Positions 38,781-50,571 are shown, counted from the first letter of the stretch. The stretch is 64,000 nucleotides of DNA from Limnanthes douglasii subsp. nivea (GCA_036936605.1 JAUPFV010000001.1:73613910-73677909); one strand, 5' to 3'. Translations and numbers: made by a program. The notes: generated from the sequence alone by a model not told the origin.

Positions 38781-39239
38781 ACTTTTGTGTTATTGGGAAG
38801 TAGCAGCAAACTAGGGTTGAAAGGATTATGTAGACGATTCTCCAAATGCAGGTGGCAATCATGATGATGATGTGTTCATATGCTTATCTTGTTTTAGCAT
38901 CTTCATTATTTTTCAGTGTTGCGTACACATTTATCAAGAACTGTACAAAATGTGTTCAAGAAATTTATGTTTTTTCTCTTTTTGTCTCAAAACTCCGGGT
39001 GAAACATGAAATATACTTGTATTTGGTTTAGCTGTGAATATGTTTTCAGCTGTTCAATTCAATGGTTGCTTGTATAATTTTTTGTTATCGCTTTTATATT
39101 GCACAGATACAAAAAGGAGCGACTTTGTTATTGTGGATAAAATGATAAACCAGAAGATGGTAGTTTAGCACTGTTAATTCAAGGTATGTTTATTTTTAAC
39201 CACGTAATATAAATTCCTTTTTAATTTATAATCACAAAA

Positions 39240-39380
39240 ATTTAGGTATAACAAAAAGGAAAGTTGATCTAAGTTTTGTTGCACAATTAGATGATGAAGG
39301 TGGAATGGATCCTGAGGTGATTCGACGTTGCACGAGCTTTGGGTTTTCAGAGAAAACTTCAGAGTCGGCTATTGGACAAT
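39240..39380 (+). pseudogene. Captured exon fragment of unknown gene in CACTA
   Basis: An open stretch begins after an intron-like TTTAG and reads ITKRKVDLSFVAQLDDE, then GGMDPEVIRRCTSFGFSEKT. The composition is that of a real protein. I do not recognise it. It lies upstream of the kinase exons and may be from another gene. Confidence 0.35.
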
Positions 39381-39887
39381 GTACTCAGCTCATCTTGCAT
39401 GCATCTTTACACATTTTTTCGTATTATGTACTTATTATATTAATTATCTTTCAGATGGAAACGGATTCAAGACAAGTTCTATGAGACTTGGCGCATATGT
39501 TATTGTCTTCAACTGCAGCTCCGACAACAAGTTTATCACTAATAAAATCTCAATTACCTCGTCAGCCTGTTAGCAAGTTTTTTTTCTACTTGGTCATTCT
39601 CAATATGTTCTGAAGCTACTATTTTGGCAAGTCAATCATATAAAAAATTATAATCATTTACAAGCTTAGGCAGAGCTGTGACTGTACGTGTTTTGAAGAC
39701 TGAAAAACATCATTAGTCCTTATGGGACTAGTTTAGTGCGATTTTAATCTGTATCTAGTATGGAATTGACTATGTAACAAAAATATATAAATAGCCAGCT
39801 CAACTTATGTTTTCTTTTAGCCTTATATCTGGTTTCTATGACAGAAAACTTGATTTGGAAATAAGGATGTAATATTGTATATAAAGA

Positions 39888-41000
39888 AAGATTGGAAAAC
39901 GGAAAACCAATTGTCGTAAAAATTCTAAAATCTTCTAAAGAAAGTTGGAGAGATTTCGCTCAACAAATCGACATTGTGTGATCGTTAAAACACAAACACA
40001 CTACTGTTTTACTCGGAATTTGTATCGAAGATAACGATTTTATTTATGTAAACTAATTATCTTCCAAAGGCAGTTTACCAGAAACCTACAAGGTAAAACA
40101 ATGGTCGCCTTTGATGGTATTTATTATTTCTTTTCGAGTCTAGGCTTTATGTTTGGTAAGATTATAGGTATATCTTTGGAAACAAGATTTAATATAGCTA
40201 TAATTATTGCCGAAACGCTTGACCACTTGTACAGTTTATCTCAAACACGATAATTCATAGAGATGTAAAATCCTCGAATGTACTTTTACTAGATGAATTT
40301 GAATGACATGTACGTGTGAGATTTTGGAAAAGAAAAAAATTTAATATCCTTTTTTTGTTCACTAGCTTATTATTGGTATGTTTCAATGTCAGTAGTTACC
40401 AGATTTTGGTCTAGCATTATATGGTCCAACTACTTCGGAGTTCATAACAGAAACCGACCTTGTTGGAATATCTGGGTACCTTGCTCCTGAATATTTTATG
40501 TGGGGTTTGATAAGGGAGTAATTCATCGATCTTAATAGAAAAGGGGTTAATTGTAAACAGGAGAAGTGAAATATGCCCATTATTGTATTTATTGTTTATT
40601 GGGAAACTATTTGTAAATAAAGTAGTTTGTAAATAACTAATAGTAAAATAATTCAAGACCTCCAAGGACATAAACGGGGCCCACCTTTCCCACTATAAAA
40701 GGAAGCCCATTTATTCTTGATAGGTGGACAATTAAATATTATATTCTCTTTCTACTTTATCTCTCTACACTTTGAGTTCTAGTCACATCAGGTCCAAAAT
40801 CCAAGATCCTTTATCCTAGTCATTTATTCACTCATCATGGTCAAGTGAGTGACAAGATCGATGTCTATGAATTTGGTGTTTATTAGTTAGTCTCTTACAA
40901 TTGCATTTAATGATGTTATGTAAAAAAATTAAACCTTCCTGTTCTGGAGCCTGCGCCACTTTATTTCATGAATTCGTTATGTTTTAGACTTTCAAGTAAG
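39888..41000 (+). pseudogene. Captured receptor-like cytoplasmic kinase fragment in CACTA
   Basis: Serine/threonine kinase subdomains appear in order over several exons. ENGKPIVVKILKSSKES gives the ATP-binding Lys. HKHTTVLLGICIEDNDF gives subdomain IV. TRFNIAIIIAETLDHL and IHRDVKSSNVLLDEFE give the catalytic loop HRD, after a frame change. DFGLALYGPTTSEFITETD gives DFG, LVGISGYLAPEYFM gives the APE motif, and DKIDVYEFGV resumes after an insertion. The series closely resembles plant cytoplasmic kinases of the type that also carry a universal-stress-protein domain. Stops, frameshifts and the insertion at about 40501-40840 destroy it. Confidence 0.75.
40501..40840. mobile_element. Insertion of about 340 bp within the kinase exon (solo-LTR or similar)
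   Basis: The kinase reading stops after LAPEYFM (about 40499) and resumes at GQVSDKIDVYEFGV (about 40843). The intervening DNA has a promoter-like CCACTATAAAAGGAAGC near 40689-40706 and a TG-start/CA-end layout. That fits a solo LTR or other small element, but the ends and duplication are unclear (ATG-type bases on both sides). Confidence 0.4.
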
Positions 41001-41316
41001 TCTACCCCAAGCATTCCATCTCGTCTGGATCCTGTTCTGAGTTCTAGATGTTTGTTGGGGTAAGTGTAGAGCTCTGAGGGTCTTAGGATGCAAGAATTTA
41101 TATTGTTTGTTCATTGGACTTTTAAATTGTTTTTAGTTAGTCTATTTATTCCTTGTTTTCTTCAGCTTATAAAGAAGCCCATGGACTTGGTGGTACAATT
41201 AAGATAAAGATGGAAAATGTATGGTTTATATCTGATTGTTTCTTCTATATCACTGTGCAATTTTAGATGTGTAAATAAGTTGACCGTTAGTACCATTTTT
41301 TGCGTATATTGACACT

Positions 41317-41624
41317 AATAGGAAAGAAAACAAACGAAGATGACACAAAGGTGGAGTTGAATATGAAGGTGGTCAAAGAGGATGCTCATGCCTCCACGGT
41401 TAAGGATTTATATTGTGAGGTATGTCTTATATTATTTTTTGGAAAATATAAAATTATACCTCATGATGTTGCGAGTTTTATATGTTTGGTTACTTCCAGT
41501 TATCATTTCAAAGGAATAACGATGTGTTGTGCCTTTAATATTATTTGTATCTAACGTTGTAGCTCTTTGAGATTGATATGCAACTAGAGAGACTCAGAGA
41601 TGCAGTTATTCAAAAGTGTAGGTA
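41317..41624 (+). pseudogene. Two captured exons of an unknown gene in CACTA
   Basis: The first exon-like segment (about 41317-41419) reads TNEDDTKVELNMKVVKEDAH and then ASTVKDLYCE, and is followed by a GT donor. A second (about 41562-41622) begins after GTTGTAG and reads LFEIDMQLERLRDAVIQKCR, followed by a GT. The phase is compatible with joining. The charged helical character suggests a coiled-coil protein. The family is not recognised. Confidence 0.35.
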
Positions 41625-41639
41625 TGCTCAAAACTCTAT

Positions 41640-43800
41640 TTTAAATTCTATTTTTTTATTCGTCTCACTTTTCTAACTTTGTATAAAAATTATATAAGGT
41701 GATTCTTATACATAAGATATGTACATATATACATAAACGAGTCTAGTAAATTAGATTTTTGTCAGCTACCAAGAAAATTTGTGATAAAATGATAGATTTC
41801 TAAAGCTGTTAAATATATTGTTAAGCACTGTTGGTGCTATAATTGTCCTAATCGGACGTCAAATATATATAAAATATATGTGTGTGGAGTAATGTTTTTA
41901 ATCTGAACATGGCGAGACGAAATACTGGTATACTTGCTGTGAAATTGTAGGAACTTTGTTGGTCTGTTTTTTTTACTACTTCGATATATTAGTGATAATA
42001 TTTAATTTATCTTACTGAAACATATTATTATGACATAATAAGCTGATTCTGAAGTTTTGCATTAAATATGTCAACACTGTTGAAATGGTTGACATATTCT
42101 ACGGAAACGAGCTTTTGAAGCAAATAAGATATGATTTATCATTACAAATATTATTGCATTCTTGTGTTTGCTCAATAAACATATTTGTTGTCATTTTGAC
42201 TTTGGCAGGGTCCTAGTCTGTTTTGAATGTTTCTCTGCATTTTGGTATTCAATACATTGGTTCTTTATTTTAATGTGTATCTTTGTTCTGTTTACAACAG
42301 TGAAGTATCAGATTCGTTCCTTCTTACTATTATAAACAACTTGATAATAAATCTATTCCTTATATTTTTCTTTTCTGTTTTTTATGCAATTCTTCTCTTT
42401 GTTGCTATTTAGGTTGCAATATCTTGAAATGGAAATTTCTATGTGTCTACGTGGGTTTTTTATGTTATATTTACATTAATGAAAGTTTTCCAGAGCAAAT
42501 AAAAGACTATATAGGTTTTTGAAATGACATTTGTTATTTAGGTGTTGTTAGTTTACGTCTGAATATTTATTTATATTAATAAAAGCTAAATGTTTCTCAA
42601 CAAAACAAAAAGACTACCTGATCGAACATTTTAAGGTTTTTGAAGTCTTTCCAAATATATATATATATCTGAAATTTGGTGATAGTTTGATGATATTGGA
42701 ACACATGGTACAAAAATATTATCTTCAAAGTATGGTTAAATAATTATGGGAAGTTGGAGTTGGACTTTGATGTAAATATAGAGGTTACATTTTATTTATG
42801 TATATTAATGCATTAAAATTTATATCGTTCCAAAAATGCTAGTAATTGATCTTCAATGTTTTGTCTTACCTCATATAAGATATTTGTAGTAGCCATGACA
42901 TTGGAGAAATTTAAAATTTTGATGGAGGGACACCAGTAAATAGAAAACACATTGCAAATTGTGTTCATTATTCTCTGCCTGTAAGTCCATAATTAACATT
43001 TCATCTATCTTCTCAAATCATGCATCTAATTTTCACATACACTCATTCAAGCCTTGGACAAATGCACATGAGAATACACGTTCAACATAAACTATACATA
43101 TTATTTTGAAGTCATTCGCCTTCTTTTATACAGTTATATATGTCGCTCTATCTATCTTGTACGTGAATCTTCCTCCAAGTTTCAGAATATTATTAAAAGG
43201 AAAAAAAAGATGTTAAGCATCATTATGTTGTATTTGAAGCTTCCTCCAAGTTTCAGAATAATATTAAAAGGAAAAGACGTAGAGCATCATTATGTTGCTG
43301 ATGATCTCGAGTTTTATGAATTCATTTATTATAAGTCTCATAGCTGCTCGACTGGCTTGATAAAGATATATATATATATATATATTAACTGTTTTCATAT
43401 AAAAAATAACTTTAATATATGTTTAGTTGTATGTTAGATTACCAAATTCATTTATATTATTAAGACTTACTTGATGTGGTTGTCTTGAATTATAATGATG
43501 ATCTTAAGCATTATGCCCATTGGTAGCAGAATTCGAATGGCCTTCAAGATTATTTGATTTAATAGCAACATTATTAGTTAATATTTTTATGTTCTTGTTA
43601 TAAGATTGAGATAAAATCAGATATAACTTATAGTGACAACAACAAGCTCAAAACTTTTGTTGTGGATGACAATTGTATTTTTCAATTATATTTTATATTT
43701 TTAATCATATTTTGTTATTTGGGTTTAGCTATATTATATATTTTGAATTGTCGAATCATTAAATAGAGCTACATAGTTACGCATTTAAAAAAAATATTCT
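41640..43800. other. CACTA interior without recognised genes
   Basis: AT-rich DNA. It contains one tandem duplication at 43169-43300 (described separately) and an (AT)n tract at 43364-43386. Confidence 0.4.
43169..43300 (+). repeat. 71-bp tandem duplication in CACTA
   Basis: CTTCCTCCAAGTTTCAGAAT followed by TATTAAAAGG and GCATCATTATGTTG occurs at 43169 and again at 43240, with a few differences. The second copy lies in an open stretch reading EHHYVADDLEFYEF. Confidence 0.7.
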
Positions 43801-44351
43801 CCTTAAGTTTAACAACGGGCTTACAACAATGTTAGTGACGACATTACGATCAATTAATATGCAACCAGATGGCGACGAAGTTTGCAATGACGTACATACC
43901 AAAAGATTTAACCGTTTTCCTGAAATTATGCAACAAACGTATTACGGAGGTCGCAACGCCATGATCTGGTTCTATTCGGGTCAAATTTTGCAACGTGTAT
44001 TAGTTGTTTACCCGTTGTAAAAACCTTCGTATGGCAACTGAGTTTTGTTAATAACCCCATCTAACACAACTGACACTTCTGATTTCAAACCCGTTGTAGA
44101 AGGGTTTTTGTAACAGTTTTATAACATTTTTTGTCGTTTTCATGTCGTTCTAAAAGCTAATTTATCCAGTAGTGTACTAGGTTGATGTGAAAAATATGTA
44201 TTCTCTTTTAATGGTAGATCCTAAACCTATTTAGTGCTACTTGAGAAACAATTGTATTTTTCCTACTGATAGTTGCGAGATATATATATATATATTTACT
44301 TTAATGATAGATTCAAAACCTTTTTATTTTTCTGTTTAATGTAGTTACGCG

Positions 44352-46815
44352 ATGTCTAGTAGTAGATTGTGTGTTTTTAAACTAAATAGTGAGCTTGTAA
44401 TTTGTGATGTTGTTGCGTTTGCTGAGTTTGAAGATAATGTTAAATTTGTTTTAAGTTGATATCATACGTTGGTTCAGGGTAAATTCAAATTAAGATACTC
44501 TTGTGGTGATCTAAAAACGTTATGTTAGGTTGTGATGGTGATTTATTTGCTTTGGTATCAGATGTTGATAGTTTGAGTGTTTCAATTATTACTACTAAAG
44601 TTGAAGGTGATGCTGTTGTTGGTGATAATATTAGAGAAACTGCTCAAAGTGTATTTGAAGCTTCAAATAAAGATATTATTGTGGAGAAACTGGTGAAACT
44701 TCTGGTGTAAATGTTATTTGTCACAAGCACAAATCACTGCTACTTTTGGTTGGTTAATGAAATTAGTGGTGTTGGGCAGGTCTTTGAAGATGGTGCAGTT
44801 GGTTTAAGATTAGTTGTTAGTCGGTTGGATTTACGAGAAGGTTTTACTTTTAAATATTTACATAAAAATAAACAAAGAGTAACCTGTTTCCATGAAAAAA
44901 AGATTGAAAGAGCTGTCCTTGGAGACTATATGTTGAACCAGTAAGTTCTACTGTTTTTTTATTATGTAGATGTATGTCCAAACTCATGCATGTGGGATTG
45001 GTTTTATCAAATAAAATAGAAATAATTTGTCATCGGATTTGATTGCGAACGAAATATGTGATTGTGTTCGAAGGAGAGTTGATGTTACAGCTACAAGTGT
45101 GAAATCATTTATTTTTTAAATGACTACGGTTTAGATATTTTTTACCGTGTTTCATGACTTGCTTTAGAGAAATCTAAGAGGGCTATATATGGAGATGGTT
45201 CTACTTCGTATAAATTACTTAAGAATTATTTTAAAACATTGAAGATTCTTGATATAAGCATTGGTTACATACTGGAGTATTCTTTAGAAACCAATATCTT
45301 CAAGCGTTGTTTCGTAGCATTCGGGTCTTGTCTCTATGGTTTCAATTTTTGTCGTCAAATTTTATTTATTGATAGAATTTTTTTTAACGGAGAAATATAA
45401 AGGGGTGTTGCTATCTGTCATAGCTAAAGATGGTAACAATGGTGATTTTTCATTATCTATTATTTTATATTGGAATAGATGTTATCTTTCTTATCTTATA
45501 TATAAATCTGCGAAAACAGGCTCAGAGTAAAATATAATGGATGTGAAACCTTGGTATAACTAACTTGATAGGTGCGAAACATTTGTGTATCAGTAAAGTG
45601 GTAGATGCAAAACACGCATGTCTAGTATGTTAGATGCGAAACATTAATGTATCAGCAAAGTGATAGATGCAAAACACTTATGTCTAATATGATAGATGGT
45701 ATACGTACAGTATAAGTAAATTGGTAGATGTGAAACCCCTTGTAATCAGTCATCTATAATATGTTTTCTTCAATATATTTGTTGCAGGCATACGCCTTAT
45801 TGCATTTACTATTATTTCGGTTGAAGATACTTAGAATTCATTATGATTTTTGGAGATGTTGAAACCCCATTTTCCAGATCGACTAATCACATTTATTAGT
45901 ATCGTCATTCATGTGTTGTTAGTGTTGTATGTGCTATATTTGCATATCGCCATCATAGATACTGTCTTTATCATTTTTTGAATAATTTGAGGCATTTTTT
46001 AAAGGCTACATCGATAACATTTAAGGATACTATGGTCCAACTATTTAAAAGATGCGCATATGTTGCTAATCAGAATTTGTTTATTTAATATATGGATGAA
46101 GTTTTTAAACAAGGAGGTGAGAAGGTTGAAAGTTTTTGTGATAATTTATCTCCCGACAAATATGTTTGTGCTTTTTTCAAAGTCAAGAGGTATGGTTCTA
46201 TGGCGTCTAGTCCAGCTGAATCTTTTAACAATCAAGTCAAACAATTTTGTGGTTTTCCTATACTGGAGTTAATTGATAGGATTATAGTTTTACAAATGAA
46301 TCAAATTTCGAGACGTTTTGGTGATGTCGAACTTTAGACAAGTTGTGTCCTGAATTTGATAAAAGGTTTAAAGCTAATGTGGAAGAAGGTCGTCTATAAA
46401 TAGTTCATTCTTCGACTCCTCTTTTTCATGAAGTGTTTTTTATCCTGTTATGGTTGTTGATCTTAGTGTACGTACTTGTTCTTATGGTGCCTGGCAACAT
46501 GATTGTATCATGTGCTCTTATGTTTTAGTTGTGTTATTTTATATATATGTGGATCCTATGAAATATGTTGAGCCATACTATTTTGTAAGTTCTTATAAGG
46601 CAACATATTCATATGGTATAGCTGTATTTACTACTTTTGGCCAAGTTACTTCAACGACTTCTTCAGATGTACTTTCTCCAGTTTTAAAAAGGAGAGTCGG
46701 ACGACCAAAGAAGAAACGAATTCCATCTAAAGGAGAATTAAGTATTCGTTCTATAACGTGTTCTCATTGTTTGAACTATGGTCATAATAGACGAACATAT
46801 GTAGACACTTTGTAA
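44352..46815 (+). pseudogene. MuDR-type (MULE) transposase gene, decayed
   Basis: Read with introns and frame changes, this is a MULE transposase. The start at ATG 44352 gives MSSSRLCVFKLNSEL, a leader region. 44711-44944 is the Mu-type DNA-binding domain (VGLRLVVSRLDLREGFTFKY). 45000-45110 gives the next block (IANEICDCVRRRVDVTAT). 45300-45470 starts the catalytic domain (VLLSVIAKDGNNGDFSLS). An intron holding motif array 1 (45541-45735) follows. Then come RHHRYCLYHFLNNLRHFL, KRCAYVANQNLFI, EVFKQGGEKVESFCDNLSP and MASSPAESFNNQVKQF. The SWIM finger (TCSYGAWQHDCIMCSY) has lost its second Cys and its His, and the final zinc knuckle (CSHCLNYGHNRRTY) lacks its last Cys. The enzyme would cut and paste the element. 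This copy cannot. Confidence 0.8.
45541..45735 (+). repeat. Motif array 1 inside a transposase intron
   Basis: About six copies, such as GATAGGTGCGAAAC, GGTAGATGCAAAACAC, TTAGATGCGAAACAT and GGTAGATGTGAAACC, lie between two coding blocks of the transposase and not within either. Confidence 0.75.
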
Positions 46816-46869
46816 GATCAATGTAGACGAACATAGTTTGTCATAATGAAAACAAATTGGAACATTTAG

Positions 46870-47285
46870 ATGGACCTGATAGATGTGAAACCTTCTGTTA
46901 TAGATGCACCTGGTAGATGCAAAACGTTTGATAAGCAGAATAGATTGACTTGATAGATGCGGAACAATCTTAAACAAATTTAATGATTTCACTAAATGCG
47001 AAACGTTGTATAACGAAATCCATTTGTTTACTATTGATGCGAAATAATTAAAAGCAAATACATGGTTCTGATAGATGCGCAACCTTGGATAACCAAATAC
47101 TGAACATTTTGATAGATGCGCGCAAGCTTTGATAATCAAATATATTATATTGTTATAGATGCAAAACTCGTGATAACTAAATATATTATATTGATAATTG
47201 TTAAACCAGCTCATAACTAACTATATTTTTTTGTGGTGATAGATGCAAAACCTATGATAACTAAAATACATGGTTTTGATAGATT
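46870..47285 (+). repeat. Motif array 1 after the transposase gene
   Basis: More than ten copies, such as GATAGATGTGAAACC, GGTAGATGCAAAACG, GATAGATGCGGAAC and GATAGATGCGCAACC, are spaced about 25-45 bases apart. They start about 55 bases after the transposase stop codon. Confidence 0.8.
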
Positions 47286-47399
47286 GGTTAAAATATGTAT
47301 ACAAACTAAAATAAATAGAAGAATTAAGTTCATTATGAAACAAGTGCAATACAAGGTAAGTTTAATAAACCAGATACCAGCTTAAAGAAAATTAAAAAA

Positions 47400-48640
47400 T
47401 AGTCTTCATATTCAGACTCTAATTCAAACTCTTTTTAGTCAGTGTCTCTTTGTTCATTATGGTCATAAAAACACATAAACTTGCACCTACCCTTAGTTAA
47501 AAAATAAAAAAATAAAACAAGACCCTTCCCATTACCATCAGTCAGAGTCTTATTCATCCTCTTTGGAGTCTTATTCTTTTTATTCATCTTCCTCTGAATC
47601 TTGTTCTTTTGAATTTTCGTCTTCATCTCCTTTATCTTTGTATTTAGAATCTTCATCTTCATATTCCTGCTGGTCATGTTTCCTCTTTCTCTTTATAAGG
47701 ACAACAGTAGGATCCTCATTTGGATCCTCATCATCTTCAGAAAATGCATCTTCATAATATTGTTCATCGTAAAAGGAACTGTAGTCATGATTAGAGATAT
47801 CATCAGAGAACTCTTCTATTTTTTGTTTCCAGTTTTCTTTTCTTCAGGAGAACGAGCAGGAGAACTAAAATCAATTTTAACAGAGTCACCATCTGAAGAA
47901 AAATTAAGAGTTGGTATTTTTCAAAAGAATAATTTTTTTGTGTATGAGAACTCAAAGTATGAAGTGAACTTTATATGAGTAGCTAAAATGTTTAAGAAGG
48001 TGAAAATTTTAGAAACTTTCACAATAATAATATCTTGGTTGATATTCGTGAGCTTTGTAATCAATGCAATGTACTCATCAGTATCTATTTTTTGTCGAAT
48101 CATGTAAGTCAATAATCAATCAAATTTAAGTTACTAGTTTAAATTTGATTTGACAAAATAGTTGGAGATTGGTATAGTACATTAATTACAAAAACATAAT
48201 ACTTCTCTAAATGATAAGGGTATGAAAAATAATTAGATCAGAAGATGAGAAACAGTCCCCAACCAAAATAAGTACTCAAAGTAGATATGAAACCTTGTTT
48301 ACAAATCAAATAGTAAAGGTGAAACACGTTGTTTACATTATTCTGATAGATACGAAACCTTGTGTACAAATCAAATAGTAGATGTGAAATACGTTTTTTA
48401 TATTTTTTCGTTAGATTCAAAATAGAGCGACAAATGATATGATAAATGCGAGACACTCTATTTACATCTCTGATAGCTAAAAAGTTCAATAAGGTGGAAA
48501 GTTTAGTAGCTTTGATAGTAATAATATCTTGGTTTTTATTGGTTAGGTTTGTAGTTAATGCAATGTAATCATGAGTATGTACTTTTGTCAAATCATATAA
48601 GTAAATAACCAATCAAATGTAATTACTTGTTTAAATTTTG
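47400..48640 (-). pseudogene. Third MULE ORF, acidic, with a duplicated exon; function unknown
   Basis: On the minus strand an exon-like segment THDYIALTTNLTNKNQDI (48560-48470) is repeated as TDEYIALITKLTNINQDI (48080-47980). This is followed by a region with ENWKQKIEEFSDDIS and a strongly acidic tail (47760-47540, for example DDEDPNEDPT and YEDEDSKYKDKGDEDEN) containing a basic KRKRK patch. Several stops are present. It lies tail to tail with the transposase and downstream of the ULP gene. It could be a second accessory gene of the element (VANDAL elements have three genes) or a distal part of a longer ULP-type transcript. Confidence 0.4.
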
Positions 48641-48745
48641 ATTTGACATAATAGGTGGGAGATTGGTAAACTACATTAATTAAAAAAATATAAAACTTTT
48701 CTAATTAGAACAGAAGATTGAAAACAGTCACCAACAGAAATAATG
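47976..48745. repeat. Segmental tandem duplication of about 490 bp
   Basis: 47976-48270 and 48471-48745 align over most of their length. Shared blocks are AATAATATCTTGGT, AATCAATCAAAT-type sequence, TTGATTTGACA, GGAGATTGGTA and TACATTAATTA. Each copy includes the exon of the third ORF and is followed by motif array 1 copies. Confidence 0.7.
48281..48450 (+). repeat. Motif array 1 between the duplicated exons
   Basis: About five copies (GTAGATATGAAACC, GTAAAGGTGAAACACG, GATAGATACGAAACC, GTAGATGTGAAATACG, GATAAATGCGAGACAC). Confidence 0.7.
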
Positions 48746-48748
48746 AGT

Positions 48749-48890
48749 TGATAGATGAGAAACACGTAATACAAAGCGAAAGTTAGATGTGAAACCTCTT
48801 TTACATTTGTGTTAGATGTGAAACATTGTCTACAAACCAAATCATAGATGCAAAATGCTTTGTATATATTTTCTGGTAGATGCGAAACCT
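48749..48890 (+). repeat. Motif array 1 between the third ORF and the ULP gene
   Basis: Five copies (GATAGATGAGAAACACG, TTAGATGTGAAACC twice in variant form, CATAGATGCAAAATG, GGTAGATGCGAAACC). Confidence 0.75.
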
Positions 48891-49931
48891 ACACTTTTAG
48901 AGTTTATTTTCTTTGAGATATATTGATTGTAGACAAACTGTGAACAAACACTTATTACAAAGATTACAAATAAAATTAAAACAAATATTACAAAACATCA
49001 TCAATATTATAAAACATCATCCTAAAATCTATTAATGTTGGTTTCGTTAAGAAACATGTAAAACATTTCTTCTCTTTTTAATGATGCAATATCATAAGTT
49101 TTATATGAGTGAAGTTTTCCATGCAAAATATAATCTTTGAAGTAATCGCAAACTATTACTGTGCAATCAAGTGATCCAGATCTTTGTTTAGAAATTTTTA
49201 CTGGACAATATACCTTTATGGTTGCTTCTTCTCGTAAAAGTTTTTTGCGTTTGAGGTATACAATCTATAATTTAATAGAAATACAAATAATATATATATA
49301 TATATATATGTTCAATGAAATTACATTTCAATAGAGACACTTACTAATCTTTCTGCAGTTTTTCTTGTTGGATCTGGACGTTTGGGTATTGGGTTTAGAT
49401 TTATTGTTGTTTCATATTTAACATCTATTAGCAATAACTTCCAATATTTAACATTCCCGAGTCGGGCTTTTGTTAGAAGCGGAACAAATATGTAACCTCT
49501 TGTGATGCCTCGTAGTTTATCGGCAATGTATAGTGTTACATCCATATTTTGGTTTAACATATGCTACATTGAAGCAGTAATATATATAAATATTTTTGTT
49601 CATAAATTAATATGTGGTGTAAAATTATATTGTTCTTACCATTACGCTTCCAAATAAGTATGTTACTAGCATAAATTCTCCTGGACTTTTAGCTACTGGT
49701 ATTCAAAAATTGTGTTGTTTAAGGTGGATATACATATAACCACCGATTACCTGTGTTGTCAAAAATGGAATCTAAGAGTTTGTTAATATACGTAATGGGA
49801 AGCAAGGAAAACAAACTAAATGTAAATTTAACTTTTACCGTAGAGTCAATTTTATCTTCGTATGTTATCTTCATCAAAGTACTAACAAAAATATTAGATC
49901 CTATTACCTTTGGACATTACTATATTGTTGG

Positions 49932-50339
49932 TAGTCCTGTTATCGGGTCGGGTCGGTCCGGGTTTGGACAGGACCGAGACCGACTCGTTAAGCTACCAGG
50001 TGGGTCGAGCCGGACCATTAAGCGAAGGGAGCCAAATATGATGGACCAGGACCGGCTCGTTAAGAGTCGAGTCGGTCCGGTCCGACTCTTATCGGGCGGG
50101 TTTGTTAGTTAATCATATTTTTTTAGGGTTTTAGTTAAAAATATACATAGATTAGGAAAAACATTATATATCTTCCTTACCGGGCTGGTTACCGGGTGAC
50201 CGGTCCAGACCGGTAAGAGAGTCGGTCCAAACTTTTGGCTCCCAACCCGCTCCCTAAGCTATCCGGACCGGTCTCGGGCGGGCCTTTCCGGTCCGGTCCC
50301 GGGCGGGTTAACGGGTTAGGAGGCCCCCTAACAGCTCTA
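49932..50339. mobile_element. GC-rich hAT-type MITE
   Basis: The 408-bp block is sharply GC-richer than its surroundings, with many CCGGTCCGG/GGGTCGGGTCGG words in inverted orientation. Ends are TAGTCCTGTTA and, reverse complemented, TAGAGCTGTTA (9 of 11). Flanks are ATTGTTGG (49924-49931) and ACTGTTGG (50340-50347), an eight-base duplication with one mismatch, as for hAT elements. It has no coding capacity. It lies within an exon or short intron of the ULP gene. Confidence 0.7.
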
Positions 50340-50571
50340 ACTGTTGGATCATAATTGTTTTCACCTTTTTCAATCAGTTCTAATTTGTAGTATTCATGTA
50401 TGTCAATTGCAACTATTACTTTGTTTGTAAATGGCCATTTTTCTGGTAATTCTCATGTTAGGTAGTTCTTTAGAGATTTGATTGAGTAGGATCCAAATTT
50501 AGTTCAAATGAAGGCCCTTCATCCAACTCTTTTAGCACAAATGGGAAACAATTGAAATTGTAAGAGGAGAT

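Larger units (their letters stand above)
38139..44174. mobile_element. Non-autonomous CACTA transposon carrying host gene fragments
   Basis: The 6036-bp element has left terminus TACTACTGGATAAACTGC and right terminus, reverse complemented, CACTACTGGATAAATTAGC. TAC stands on both sides (38136-38138 and 44175-44177), the three-base duplication of CACTA transposases. Subterminal DNA on both sides is rich in short GCAAC/CAACG-type words, as expected for TNPA-type binding regions. I find no TNPD-like transposase. The interior holds kinase exons (39888-40495 and beyond) and other exon-like pieces, so it is a gene-capturing, Pack-type copy. It is inserted into motif array 1 of the MULE and is therefore younger than that array. 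Confidence 0.85.

Noticed and set aside
47563..47757. Serine-rich plus-strand protein
   Set aside because: Its Ser runs are the reverse complement of the Asp/Glu codons of the acidic minus-strand ORF.
49753..50112. Plus-strand Arg/Gly-rich protein
   Set aside because: Much of it is the GC-rich MITE read through. It spans the insertion boundary.
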